Source: Exiguobacterium sp. KRL4 (GTDB lineage: Bacteria > Bacillota > Bacilli > Exiguobacteriales > Exiguobacteriaceae). From it: DNA of 59,802 nt. The stretch covers positions 1 through 59,802 of the forward strand of contig NZ_MOLV01000006.1 in assembly GCF_001870785.1 (NCBI RefSeq), read 5' to 3'. Under the pieces are notes generated by a model. The model saw only the letters and a list, made by a program, of their open reading frames with translations. It made no database searches and was not told the origin of the DNA. The translations under genes were made by a program, and so were the position numbers. Shown piece after piece: positions 1-6,800 of the stretch (positions are counted from its first letter, which is position 1; each line of letters starts with the position of its first letter).

Positions 1-30
1 GTCATTGCGTTATCCTCCGATGGTTTTATT
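1..30 (-). promoter_or_regulatory. RBS and start codon of the junction-spanning sigma-factor gene
   Basis: On the minus strand GGAGG is followed by ATAACGCA and an ATG at 5-3; the next two bases (AC) join the T at 59802 to give ACT and continue in frame into the open reading frame that reaches the right edge. This sets the true start of the sigma-factor gene (59217-59802) and shows that the two window ends are contiguous. Confidence 0.85.
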
Positions 31-95
31 GGCGCAGATAAGCGGTTCATAAGACGAGTACTTACCTGCGACAGATTGCGTCAGAAGGGATACGT

Positions 96-116
96 GTTTT
101 ATCGATCAGATAAAAC
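96..116. repeat. 8-bp perfect inverted repeat in the sigma-gene leader
   Basis: GTTTTATC and GATAAAAC are separated by 5 bases. It lies between the end of the 269-688 gene and the sigma-factor start, in DNA without a gene (6-268). It could be an operator or an RNA hairpin; nothing in the sequence decides. Confidence 0.4.
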
Positions 117-241
117 CATGTCTTGCACTTATGTTGTAATAGCGCCTTATTACGGTATTAATAGCTAGTCGACTAGATTCATGTCGACAAGTATTTAAAA
201 TATAAAGTCTAGTTATTAATACATATAGTTTGTATGACACT

Positions 242-278
242 GGTGACAGGGTGCCGGTGACAGTGGTGTCAGGGTACC
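242..278. repeat. Three iteron-like direct repeats
   Basis: GGTGACAGGGTGCC, GGTGACAGT and GGTGTCAGGGTACC follow one another without gaps and overlap the 3' end of the adjacent winged-helix gene. Iterons next to a Rep-type gene often bind the initiator; that role is inference here. Confidence 0.4.
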
Positions 279-688
279 AATTTAGCAAAATCCTTTGGTA
301 GAGCCAAAACAGTGTAAAGGTTTGATACTTGACGACCCTCCGTATTATAGCGAGGTTCAATATCGATCAAGGACTTCATTTTTAATCGTACGAGCGACCG
401 GGTAACGGTACGACCGCTAAATCCCGCCATCTTGCTAATTGTTTCGTTGCCTAGATAAGTTTGCTTGCCGCCATTTGACGCATGAGCGCAGAGTATCGCA
501 TACACGACTTTATCGTTAGGCGTCAGTTCAGGCGACACCATAACGTTTCTTGCGATCATGACGAAAGGTTGGCTAGCGTAGTCGATCACGTTCGTAATGG
601 TACGCACCACCTTCGGATATTTAAGTGGACCGCAACTACAAACGCCGTTTTGCCGCCGGTCATTCGTAGTTGGGGTGGAGACGCTCAA
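269..688 (-). CDS. Winged-helix DNA-binding protein, plasmid replication-associated
   Basis: A protein of 139 aa. Residues from about 55 on (TPNDKVVYAIL, then GNETISKMAGFSGRTVTRSL) form the winged-helix pattern seen in the N-terminal domains of RepA_N/DnaD-like initiators. The start is a TTG with AAAGG 5 bases upstream. It lies downstream of the larger 374-aa winged-helix gene on the same strand but has its own promoter-like motif at 702-734. A replication or regulatory role is inferred from position beside the origin. No catalytic residues are visible. Confidence 0.7.
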   Translation of the reverse strand: MSVSTPTTNDRRQNGVCSCGPLKYPKVVRTITNVIDYASQPFVMIARNVMVSPELTPNDKVVYAILCAHASNGGKQTYLGNETISKMAGFSGRTVTRSLVRLKMKSLIDIEPRYNTEGRQVSNLYTVLALPKDFAKLVP

Positions 689-701
689 TTGCGCCTTTCA
701 C

Positions 702-734
702 ATATAATCCGCACGAAATGATGTTTTCGGTCAA
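702..734 (-). promoter_or_regulatory. Phage-type promoter motif, copy A
   Basis: Minus strand reads TTGACC, 21 bases, TTATAT, with the core TTTCGTGCGGATTATA. The same motif with identical spacing occurs at 38443-38475 and 50679-50711. It places a transcription start just upstream of the 269-688 gene. Confidence 0.6.
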
Positions 735-761
735 AATCGGCAAAACTTTTTAAATTTATTT

Positions 762-1886
762 TTACGCGACGTCGTTATCAGTCGCCTCAATCCGCTCCAT
801 GACGCCATTTACGACCAATTGCGCACATTTCGGCGCCCATACTTGCGCAGTCTCTTCAGCTACGGAGATATAGCACTCTTGCGTTTCAATCGCTTCTTCG
901 ACGGCATCTAGCGTTAGATCAATCGCCATTTCTACGAGGGCCGTACGCAATAACTCGACAAATGTGCGGAGGAAGTAAGCGACGAGGTTGCGGATCGATT
1001 TACGTTTAGCGACGAAAGCAGTACGGACAGCAGCGGATTCGACTAAGCTCGCGTATTTGAGTACGTCAAAGTTACGCATGAGTGTCGGGAACTCTGCGGA
1101 TAATGCGTGGTTAGCGTATGTTGCGATAGAGCGTGAGTCGTTGGAGTTAAGTAATTCGAACTTCTTAGCGTCAGTGATCGGTAACTGCACCAATGCACGT
1201 TGCAAATCGACTGGAACATTAAACGCGTCCAGGGCGCCACACTCGCGCGCATTTGCGCCTTCGAATGTTTTAAGGTCTTTAGGGGCTTCGGAAGGGCTTA
1301 AAGAAAAAGAGTTTAATGGTGTCGCATTTTGGGCGTTTCCTTGTGTAACATCTTGTGTCGCATCCTGTGTAATCACTTTCGATTCTACGTTCGTTTTCGC
1401 TTGATTGGCGACAGGTTTTTCAGCGTTACCTTTCGAAACAGGTACGTCGGTATGGGAAGGACGAGTAACTTCGTTTTCTTGCGATTGGATAGGGTTATTT
1501 TCGGCAACTACGTTTTCAGTGGCTACCGGAAGCATACGGAGGATGTTCGCAGTCTGACGGTTATCAGATTTGCGTTTAGCGTTGAGGATCTCAATCATGT
1601 TGAGTGTGCGGAGTTTCTTAAAAGCGCGCATGACAGTAGCCCGGCTGCATTCGACCATTTTTGCGATAGAGTTCGCAGATAGGTACGCAACGCCCGGGTA
1701 TTTGACGGCATGCTTCGAGATAGTGAAGTAGACATTGCGGTCGGCTTTCGTAAGTACGTCGCCATTTGCCGTGACTTGCGCCCAATACGTTGCATTGATC
1801 GCGTCTACGTCTTTGTGGTTAGTTAGCGAGGATAGCGTTGATTCGTTAAGGATGAGTGTGATTGCGGTTTTGACGGACTTCGACAT
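762..1886 (-). CDS. Probable plasmid replication initiator (winged-helix)
   Basis: A 374-aa protein. Residues about 45-105 hold a winged helix: LTKADRNVYFTISKHA, then SANSIAKMVECSRATVMRAF and LRTLNMIEIL, as in RepA_N-type initiators. A low-complexity T/Q/N-rich linker (about 120-200) separates it from a helical C-terminal domain. ATG start with AAGGAG upstream. The leader contains an intrinsic terminator (1911-1960) and is overlapped by an opposing small RNA (2083-2192), and an origin with DnaA boxes lies just beyond. This context argues for a copy-controlled Rep protein. The family assignment itself is by fold pattern and neighbourhood only. Confidence 0.65.
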   Translation of the reverse strand: MSKSVKTAITLILNESTLSSLTNHKDVDAINATYWAQVTANGDVLTKADRNVYFTISKHAVKYPGVAYLSANSIAKMVECSRATVMRAFKKLRTLNMIEILNAKRKSDNRQTANILRMLPVATENVVAENNPIQSQENEVTRPSHTDVPVSKGNAEKPVANQAKTNVESKVITQDATQDVTQGNAQNATPLNSFSLSPSEAPKDLKTFEGANARECGALDAFNVPVDLQRALVQLPITDAKKFELLNSNDSRSIATYANHALSAEFPTLMRNFDVLKYASLVESAAVRTAFVAKRKSIRNLVAYFLRTFVELLRTALVEMAIDLTLDAVEEAIETQECYISVAEETAQVWAPKCAQLVVNGVMERIEATDNDVA

Positions 1887-1910
1887 AGTGTTTCGCTCCT
1901 TAGGTACACG

Positions 1911-1960
1911 AAAAAGCGCGCTTCCCGATGCCTTTGGTTAGGCGAAATCGAGAAACGCGC
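1911..1960 (-). terminator. Transcription attenuator in the rep leader
   Basis: Minus-strand RNA: GCGCGUUUCUCGAU (1960-1947), loop with inner GCCU/AGGC, AUCGGGAAGCGCGC (1929-1916), then U5. All 14 positions pair, two as G-U. It ends about 25 bases before the rep start codon, so termination here would prevent rep expression. Confidence 0.75.
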
Positions 1961-2047
1961 AGAAAATTCGTGTAGGTGCAAAACATCGTGGTATGGCGAA
2001 TGTAAGCGTATAAACTTCTCCCAAGGGAAAAACTTATGCTTAATACG

Positions 2048-2076
2048 TTGACTACTAGGTTTAGACTTCGTATAAT
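2048..2076 (+). promoter_or_regulatory. Near-consensus sigma-A promoter of the antisense RNA
   Basis: TTGACT (2048-2053), 17-base spacer, TATAAT (2071-2076), directed away from rep and opposing its leader. It is among the best consensus promoters in the window. Expected start at about 2083. Confidence 0.8.
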
Positions 2077-2082
2077 CAGCGT

Positions 2083-2192
2083 ATAGAAGATTATACAGAA
2101 GGTCACCGCGAAGTGCGTTTCCGATAGGTCGTTTATCGGGATCGTCCAGTTAGGAATCGGCAAAATTCCTAATCGGCCGGTGGCTTTTTTGT
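2083..2192 (+). ncRNA. Candidate counter-transcribed RNA controlling rep
   Basis: About 110 nt, bounded by the promoter at 2048-2076 and a U6 tract at 2185-2190. Predicted helices: AAGGUCACCG (2099-2108) with CGGUGGCUUU (2178-2187); CCGAUA/UAUCGG (2121-2140); UUAGGAAU/AUUCCUAA (2150-2172). It is antisense to the rep leader. Its segment 2115-2125 is complementary to a leader segment that can pair with the 5' arm of the attenuator, as expected for attenuation-type plasmid copy control. No open reading frame with an RBS is visible in it. Confidence 0.7.
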
Positions 2193-2199
2193 GCTCATT

Positions 2200-2470
2200 T
2201 TATTTTTAGTAGCTGGCGAGTCGTTCACGAAATTGTGGATAACTTGTCAGCTTTTTCATTTTAAGTAAGTTTTACAAATGTTGCTTGTGGATAACTTTGT
2301 ATTTCGTTGCATTCATCTTACCTCTTCGCGCGTATAGATGTAAAGCATTATTTTATTTTGTTTCATTTTTGTATTAATTTAAGTTAATGGCTTAATACCA
2401 ACGTTAAATTTAATGGTGACATAGTAATTTAATTCTTGCAATATCTAATTTTTATGGTAACATTGAAATT
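2200..2470. other. Candidate replication origin with two DnaA boxes; possible parC
   Basis: Perfect DnaA boxes (TGTGGATAA, complement of TTATCCACA) lie at 2234-2242 and 2286-2294, next to a strongly AT-rich stretch (2335-2470). The AT-rich part also holds similar repeats TAATGGTGACAT (2411-2422) and TTATGGTAACAT (2452-2463) just before parM, where a ParR-binding centromere is expected. No gene is seen between 1887 and 2518. Confidence 0.6.
2436..2463 (+). promoter_or_regulatory. Candidate parMR promoter
   Basis: TTGCAA, 16 bases, TAACAT, ending 55 bases before the parM start. It overlaps the candidate centromere repeats, which would fit autorepression by the ParR-like protein. Confidence 0.45.
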
Positions 2471-2518
2471 AAGAAGCGGTGAAATAACCCGCTAAAAACA
2501 CGAAATGAGGCGGTTTAA

Positions 2519-3574
2519 GTGGAAAAAGGTCAGTCGAAATCTCCGTTAATGTTTGTCATCGATCACGGTAATGGACAGGTAAAAGCGAAGTCGAGTAAGC
2601 GCGAAATTGTCGCTAAATCTGCGTATGCAAAAGCAAGTGCGGTCGGAGTTGAGTCGTATAGTAGCGACAAGGACGACGTCGCAGTTTTCAAATCTCCGCA
2701 AGATCCGGATAAAGAATATGTTTGGGGTCCAGGCGTAATTGACGCAGTTGATCATCAAGAATTACAAGATTCTTACACGCTACAAGATCGCTATTCACAA
2801 AAAGAATATCGTTTATTGACGGATTTCATTCTCGCAGAACTTGCGGCAGATTTCGATGAAGACATCCTTTCGGTCCATATCGTAACGGGCGTACCTTCAG
2901 AAGAACACGGAACATCGGCGCAAAAGTCGCTTGAGGACGTATTCACGGGCAGCGTACATACAGTACGTCGTAACGGACGCGACCATATCATAAAAATCGA
3001 ACAAGTTACGGTATTACCGCAGTCTGCCGGTGCTTTATTCGTTTCGATCTTCGGCGACCGTCGCGCAGACCTTGCGCAAGCGTACGTTGGAGTCATTGAT
3101 ATCGGTAGTGGTACAGCAGTAGGCGACGGCTATAACAGATTAAAACGCCAGCCTAACGATGTTTTCACGATGCGTGAGGGCATGAATGACGTATATAGCG
3201 CAGTCCGACGCAAGTTGATCGCTGCTAACCCGAACATCCGCGCAACGATCCGCAGTATCGAAAAAACTGTTACATCGCCGGAATATAGCGGCAAATACGT
3301 GCAGACTTCGAAGATTGGCGCTGATATCGGGCACCTCGTAGACGACGCAATCAACGAATATGCCGACCGTTTGGCGAGTTACATCACGTCGGAGTGGCCG
3401 GATCGTACGAAATTTGAGACGGTTATCGTAGCCGGCGGTGGCGCAGCACTCGTAGGTAAGGCGCTATCTAAGCGTTTGGACGTCGAAGTATTGACGGAAC
3501 CGGCATTAGCTAACCTTCGTGGTTTCTATACATTCGGAGAACGTCGCCAAGCGGCATCCAGTAAGGCGAAGTAA
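2519..3574 (+). CDS. parM: ParM-like plasmid segregation actin
   Basis: A 351-aa actin-fold ATPase that should polymerise into filaments pushing sister plasmids apart. Phosphate-1 motif VIDHGNGQVKA near residue 13-23, phosphate-2 VIDIGSGTAVGDG near 190, adenosine motif VIVAGGGAAL near 302, as in ParM/Alp proteins. GTG start; GAGGCGG lies 8-14 bases upstream. It is followed after 3 bases by the ParR-like gene and both end at a shared terminator. The system would stabilise the prophage as a low-copy plasmid. Which Alp subgroup it belongs to cannot be told by eye. Confidence 0.9.
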   Translation: MEKGQSKSPLMFVIDHGNGQVKAKSSKREIVAKSAYAKASAVGVESYSSDKDDVAVFKSPQDPDKEYVWGPGVIDAVDHQELQDSYTLQDRYSQKEYRLLTDFILAELAADFDEDILSVHIVTGVPSEEHGTSAQKSLEDVFTGSVHTVRRNGRDHIIKIEQVTVLPQSAGALFVSIFGDRRADLAQAYVGVIDIGSGTAVGDGYNRLKRQPNDVFTMREGMNDVYSAVRRKLIAANPNIRATIRSIEKTVTSPEYSGKYVQTSKIGADIGHLVDDAINEYADRLASYITSEWPDRTKFETVIVAGGGAALVGKALSKRLDVEVLTEPALANLRGFYTFGERRQAASSKAK

Positions 3575-3577
3575 GCG

Positions 3578-3883
3578 ATGGCGCGCGGTCGTAAGCCGAA
3601 GAATCCGGAGGAAGTCGTAAAGTTTACGAAGCTGATTGTTACGTTGAACGAAGAAGCAGACGCAGATATAAAAATGTTCCTCGATAGCTTGCCTCCCCGC
3701 GAGAAATCGCAGTGGATCCGCGACGCTATTCGCAATGAAATGGCCGGTCGTAAGCTGATTACTTCGCGAAGAAAGCGTAATTACCGTAAAATGGCGGAGG
3801 AAATCGTGGAGGCGCCAAAGGCGGTTACTCCGGAGAATGACGAATTAAACAAACTGCTCGACGATTTTGATTTCGATATTTAA
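3578..3883 (+). CDS. parR: ParR-like centromere-binding adaptor
   Basis: A 101-aa protein directly behind parM. The N-terminal part (VVKFTKLIVTLNEEADADI, SQWIRDAIRNEMAG) fits a ribbon-helix-helix DNA-binding fold; the C-terminal end (DELNKLLDDFDFDI) is short and acidic, like the tail through which ParR caps ParM filaments. The functional call rests on operon position, size and fold; sequence identity to known ParR is low by eye. Confidence 0.75.
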   Translation: MARGRKPKNPEEVVKFTKLIVTLNEEADADIKMFLDSLPPREKSQWIRDAIRNEMAGRKLITSRRKRNYRKMAEEIVEAPKAVTPENDELNKLLDDFDFDI

Positions 3884-3885
3884 AC

Positions 3886-3909
3886 GAGGCGCCTTCGGGC
3901 GTCTTTTTG
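3886..3909 (+). terminator. Intrinsic terminator of parMR
   Basis: GGCGCC-TTCG-GGCGTC followed by T5. The same UUCG-capped hairpin occurs at 29949 on this strand and at 19676 and 32613 on the other. Confidence 0.9.
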
Positions 3910-3982
3910 TTATTTATGGCAATGAGCGTCACATTATCGACCAGTATGCGTATACTGTAGGTAAAAACTAGGAGGGGAATTA

Positions 3983-4522
3983 ATGAAGAAGAAATCAAAA
4001 ATAGTAATCACATCGCTATCCCTTGCTGCAATTATCGCCGTCCCTTCGGCAGTCTTTGCCTACGGAAAGAACGAACTATATGACTTATTTGACTCCGGAG
4101 ACTACACGCAGTCACGTAATAGCACACTAAGAATGGTCGAAAGTGGCATGTCATTACGCATTGAGCCTAAATGGGATAACACTTACAAAACGAAAATCGT
4201 AGTCGACGGATCCTTTAAGATTAAAAATACGAGCAAGGCGTATAGTCAGCGTGTTTATGCAAGTAAGGCTAGGCTGTACGCATATCGCGATGGAGCCATA
4301 TATTACACACTTGCTGAAGCAAACACAAAGTACAAACTAAAAGACTTCACGCTACAACCTGGCAAAACTTCGAAGGAACAGTATGCGGAGTTCGTCCGAT
4401 CATCGAAAGGTTTCGATAAGACGAAAGCCGAGTATTATTGTCTACACGTTCCGGTTAAAGAGGGTAAAGGCAAAGAACATTCTGTTGGCATGTGCACAGA
4501 TAACGTCCGCTTCAAGAAATGA
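3983..4522 (+). CDS. Secreted protein of unknown function
   Basis: 179 aa with a classical signal peptide: MKKKSK, a hydrophobic core (about 9-22), and AVFA-YG as a probable signal peptidase I site near residue 26. The mature part is basic and rich in Tyr/Lys, with LRIEPKWDNTYKTKIVVDGS and two Cys close to the C-terminus that might form a disulfide. A strong AGGAGGGGAATTA-ATG start and an upstream TATACT (-10) suggest its own transcription. Lying outside the lytic operons on the plus strand, it could be a lysogenic-conversion gene. I do not recognise the family. Confidence 0.75.
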   Translation: MKKKSKIVITSLSLAAIIAVPSAVFAYGKNELYDLFDSGDYTQSRNSTLRMVESGMSLRIEPKWDNTYKTKIVVDGSFKIKNTSKAYSQRVYASKARLYAYRDGAIYYTLAEANTKYKLKDFTLQPGKTSKEQYAEFVRSSKGFDKTKAEYYCLHVPVKEGKGKEHSVGMCTDNVRFKK

Positions 4523-4535
4523 TTATGTAAACGAA

Positions 4536-4575
4536 AAAAGCGCCCCTCCACGCAATTAAGCGCAAAGGGGGCGTT
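4536..4575 (-). terminator. Terminator between convergent genes
   Basis: Minus strand: CGCCCCCT, long loop, AGGGGCGC, T6. It ends the lysis/late operon after the holin gene; in the plus direction the T-run is weak. Confidence 0.75.
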
Positions 4576-4585
4576 ATTCGTCGTA

Positions 4586-4807
4586 TTATTCGTTTGTTTC
4601 GTCGTCGGGCGCGTCCTTAATACCAGGAGTCGTCGGATTGGCGATAACTCCGCCACTCACGAACACGCCGAGGACTAGCGCTACCCAAATATTCCACTCT
4701 TCCGGCGTAATACCAAACGCCGAATTAGCGATCATGCCGAGTAGGGCCGCAATGGCCACGATAAACTCTTTGCTGCGGAGCCGGGCGCTCCAATCGATTT
4801 TACGCAT
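4586..4807 (-). CDS. Phage holin, LC3-like family
   Basis: 73 aa from the ATG at 4807 (GGAGG 9 bases upstream; the GTG at 4813 is too close to the RBS). IDWSARLRSKEFIVAIAALL, a second hydrophobic stretch (VALVLGVFVSGGVIA) and the tail NPTTPGIKD match phi-LC3 type holins. It would form membrane holes that let the adjacent endolysin reach the wall. Overlaps no gene; starts 3 bases after the endolysin stop. Confidence 0.85.
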   Translation of the reverse strand: MRKIDWSARLRSKEFIVAIAALLGMIANSAFGITPEEWNIWVALVLGVFVSGGVIANPTTPGIKDAPDDETNE

Positions 4808-4809
4808 AC

Positions 4810-5664
4810 TCACTTACCTCCGATAGTCTTGACGTATTTTTCATGGGCCGTAATGAATAAGCCCGATTTCAGGCGCCACATGTATTCGCCTTGTTTCGTT
4901 TTCACTTTCTTAACGATCGTGAACGCGTCGCCGTATTTCACGTAACTGTGGACCGGTGCCGAGAAGTCCGCAGTCTTCCGGACAGCTACGCCATCGCGCC
5001 CTTTGTAGATGACTTTAACGAGAGTTGGCGCCACTTCTTTGTCTTTGTACGTGGATCCCGCAGGCTTCGCGATAGGCGGTTTCGTGCTTAGTTTCGTGCC
5101 TTCGCCCATATAAGCGACGACTTGCGCTTTGAACGCTGACCACGCTTTAGCAGCAGAATCGCCAAGTCCGTATTCCCGCGCCGTTGCGTCGTATACGAAG
5201 TAGCGCGGGCAATCTTTACCGGTGATATCGTAGTGGCGGTACAGGTCGTCGATGCCGAGCTTGTTGTCCTTGAGCAATTTCGCAACTAACCAAGCCGACC
5301 GGTCGAGCGCCTGTTTGAAGTTTCCGTCGACGTTAACGCAAGTTTCGACACCGATCGTCATGTTGTTAGGGTACGAGCCTAGGCGGTTTGTCCGGTAAGA
5401 ACGTGCTCCGACATGGTACGCCATTTCGTTATCCGGAATAACGCGAAGAATCGAATCCCCGTCGCAGAAATAGTGCGCTGAAGCGTAAGATTTCGCAGAG
5501 ATGGCGCCACCTGAGTAGTAGCGGTAGTGGGCGGTATCAGACGCGCCTTTTCCTTTATTAGCGGTCCAGTGAATGACGATACCCATTACCTTTTTCAGTT
5601 TGATGCCGGTACGTGTATACGGATTAACCTGCAGTAAAGACTCGTTGATTGTATATTTCGCCAT
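4810..5664 (-). CDS. Endolysin: N-acetylmuramoyl-L-alanine amidase with C-terminal SH3-like domain
   Basis: 284 aa. Amidase_2 domain (about 1-180): zinc ligand H32 in GIVIHWTA, glutamate in TIGVETCV, and zinc ligands in YRHYDITGKDCP (about 142-152). A Pro/Lys linker leads to a C-terminal domain (about 215-284, VIYKGRDGVAVRKTADFS) of the bacterial SH3 type for wall binding. It cleaves the amide bond between MurNAc and L-Ala at lysis. No signal peptide, so it relies on the holin encoded next. Confidence 0.92.
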   Translation of the reverse strand: MAKYTINESLLQVNPYTRTGIKLKKVMGIVIHWTANKGKGASDTAHYRYYSGGAISAKSYASAHYFCDGDSILRVIPDNEMAYHVGARSYRTNRLGSYPNNMTIGVETCVNVDGNFKQALDRSAWLVAKLLKDNKLGIDDLYRHYDITGKDCPRYFVYDATAREYGLGDSAAKAWSAFKAQVVAYMGEGTKLSTKPPIAKPAGSTYKDKEVAPTLVKVIYKGRDGVAVRKTADFSAPVHSYVKYGDAFTIVKKVKTKQGEYMWRLKSGLFITAHEKYVKTIGGK

Positions 5665-5694
5665 GTGGCGTTTCCCCTTTCGTGTTGCGTAGAT

Positions 5695-5934
5695 TTAGTG
5701 AGTCAAAAAATAAACGGTAAGTCCCGTTAGCACCGGGCTACATAAGCCCCAAATGCGTTCGAAACTACCGCGAGTGTCTGCTTTTAGTTCTTTGATATCG
5801 CGTTCTGCGGTGTCTACTCGCCCGTTCAACTTGTTTGATAGACTCCACGCGTTATCCGCCGTTTGGCGCACGTCGGTAAAAACGTCAATCTTCGTTTCCA
5901 TGCGGACCAGGCGCTCGAGTATTTGTGTATCCAT
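5695..5934 (-). CDS. xhlA: XhlA-like haemolysin/membrane protein
   Basis: 79 aa from the ATG at 5934, which has GGCGGAGG upstream. N-terminal amphipathic helix MDTQILERLVRMETKID, a coiled-coil middle with NKLNGRVDTAERDIKELK, and a C-terminal transmembrane segment (VLTGLTVYFLTH). This layout is that of PBSX XhlA, which assists the holin in lysis. Confidence 0.75.
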   Translation of the reverse strand: MDTQILERLVRMETKIDVFTDVRQTADNAWSLSNKLNGRVDTAERDIKELKADTRGSFERIWGLCSPVLTGLTVYFLTH

Positions 5935-5966
5935 TTGCGAGTTACCTCCGCCGTTATCGTTGATGA

Positions 5967-6119
5967 TCACGAAACCGCCTCGCCTTCGAACAACGGTTTG
6001 CCGTCAGTGCCGAGACCAAGCGCCTCTAACTCCGATTTGACCGCAGGTTGTAGGTTTGCCGGTACTTGTGCGAACGTTTTATAGCCTTTCAAAATAAGTG
6101 TTACGTATACTGTGACCAC
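5967..6119 (-). CDS. CD1375-type small phage protein
   Basis: 50 aa from a GTG at 6119 with AGGAGG 8 bases upstream; a longer in-frame start at 6224 would have no RBS and would overlap the neighbour. Sequence VTVYVTLILKGYKTFAQVP resembles short CD1375 proteins found after tail fibre genes of Bacillota phages; function unknown. It is paralogous to the gene at 6193-6303. Confidence 0.7.
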   Translation of the reverse strand: MVTVYVTLILKGYKTFAQVPANLQPAVKSELEALGLGTDGKPLFEGEAVS

Positions 6120-6192
6120 GTAATCGCCTCCTAGTTTTAGTAGCGCCCATGCGAGCGCCTGTTTGCGGATACAAAAAAGAGACTGCCGGAGA

Positions 6193-6303
6193 TTATCCAG
6201 CGGTCTCATGTAATAACGCCTCAACTTCGTTTTGTAACGACTTCGGCACTTCTTCTAGCGCCTTCATCCCTTTAATGATCAAGTTTGCGTACACTTGCGC
6301 CAT
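6193..6303 (-). CDS. CD1375-type small phage protein, second copy
   Basis: 36 aa, MAQVYANLIIKGMKALEEVP at the N-terminus, same pattern (xVYxxLIxKGxKxxxxVPxxLQ) as its downstream neighbour. ATG overlaps the stop of the preceding gene as TAATG and has AAAGGGGTG upstream. Confidence 0.7.
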   Translation of the reverse strand: MAQVYANLIIKGMKALEEVPKSLQNEVEALLHETAG

Positions 6304-6788
6304 TAAGCGTCACCCCTTTCGAGTATTTCGATTCGTGCCTGCAGCGAGAGAATCATTTCGTAGGCTTCCGATAGCCCCATCATCGTGACGACCGTCTCCC
6401 CTTCGCGATTGGTGTCAGCAGCCAACTGGCTTTCGTAGGCATCCGTAATCGCCATCATCGTTGACACCGCCTCCGTTTCTACGTTAGCCAGGCGCTCGCT
6501 GAACGGCTTCGTTTGCGGGGCCTCCGCAGGGCTATCGATCGGCACCCATTGAATGACGCCCTTTTTAACGGAAACCGGGATCTGCGTCAATAAATCTTCT
6601 GCGTGATCACCGTAGTCGATTTTAACGACGCCGATTTCGCCTTCGTCCAATCCCTGTAACTCCGGATACGAGCGCATATCTTCTCTGAACGAGGTATCGA
6701 TGACCCATGGTCCCGACTTCTCGGACACCACTTTTAGGACTTCGCCGGTCACGTTAGAAAAGTAAATCTTTGCTCCGATATTTGGCAT
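6303..6788 (-). CDS. Tail-fibre-associated protein of unknown function
   Basis: 161 aa, located between the distal tail fibre gene and the tiny CD1375-type genes, where PBSX has xkdW. The N-terminal half looks beta-rich (GAKIYFSNVTGEVLKVVSE); the C-terminal half holds two similar helices, EAVSTMMAITDAYESQLAA and ETVVTMMGLSEAYEMILSL, an internal duplication. A role as fibre chaperone or assembly factor is only a guess from position. Confidence 0.6.
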   Translation of the reverse strand: MPNIGAKIYFSNVTGEVLKVVSEKSGPWVIDTSFREDMRSYPELQGLDEGEIGVVKIDYGDHAEDLLTQIPVSVKKGVIQWVPIDSPAEAPQTKPFSERLANVETEAVSTMMAITDAYESQLAADTNREGETVVTMMGLSEAYEMILSLQARIEILERGDA

Positions 6789-6800
6789 AGCGCCACCTCC

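Noticed and set aside
1900-2163. Minus-strand open frame of 87 codons in the rep leader
   Set aside because: It lies across the antisense RNA, promoter and attenuator, has no RBS, and its composition is that of non-coding DNA.
4586-4813. Longer start (GTG 4813) for the holin
   Set aside because: Only three bases separate it from GGAGG; the ATG at 4807 has normal spacing.
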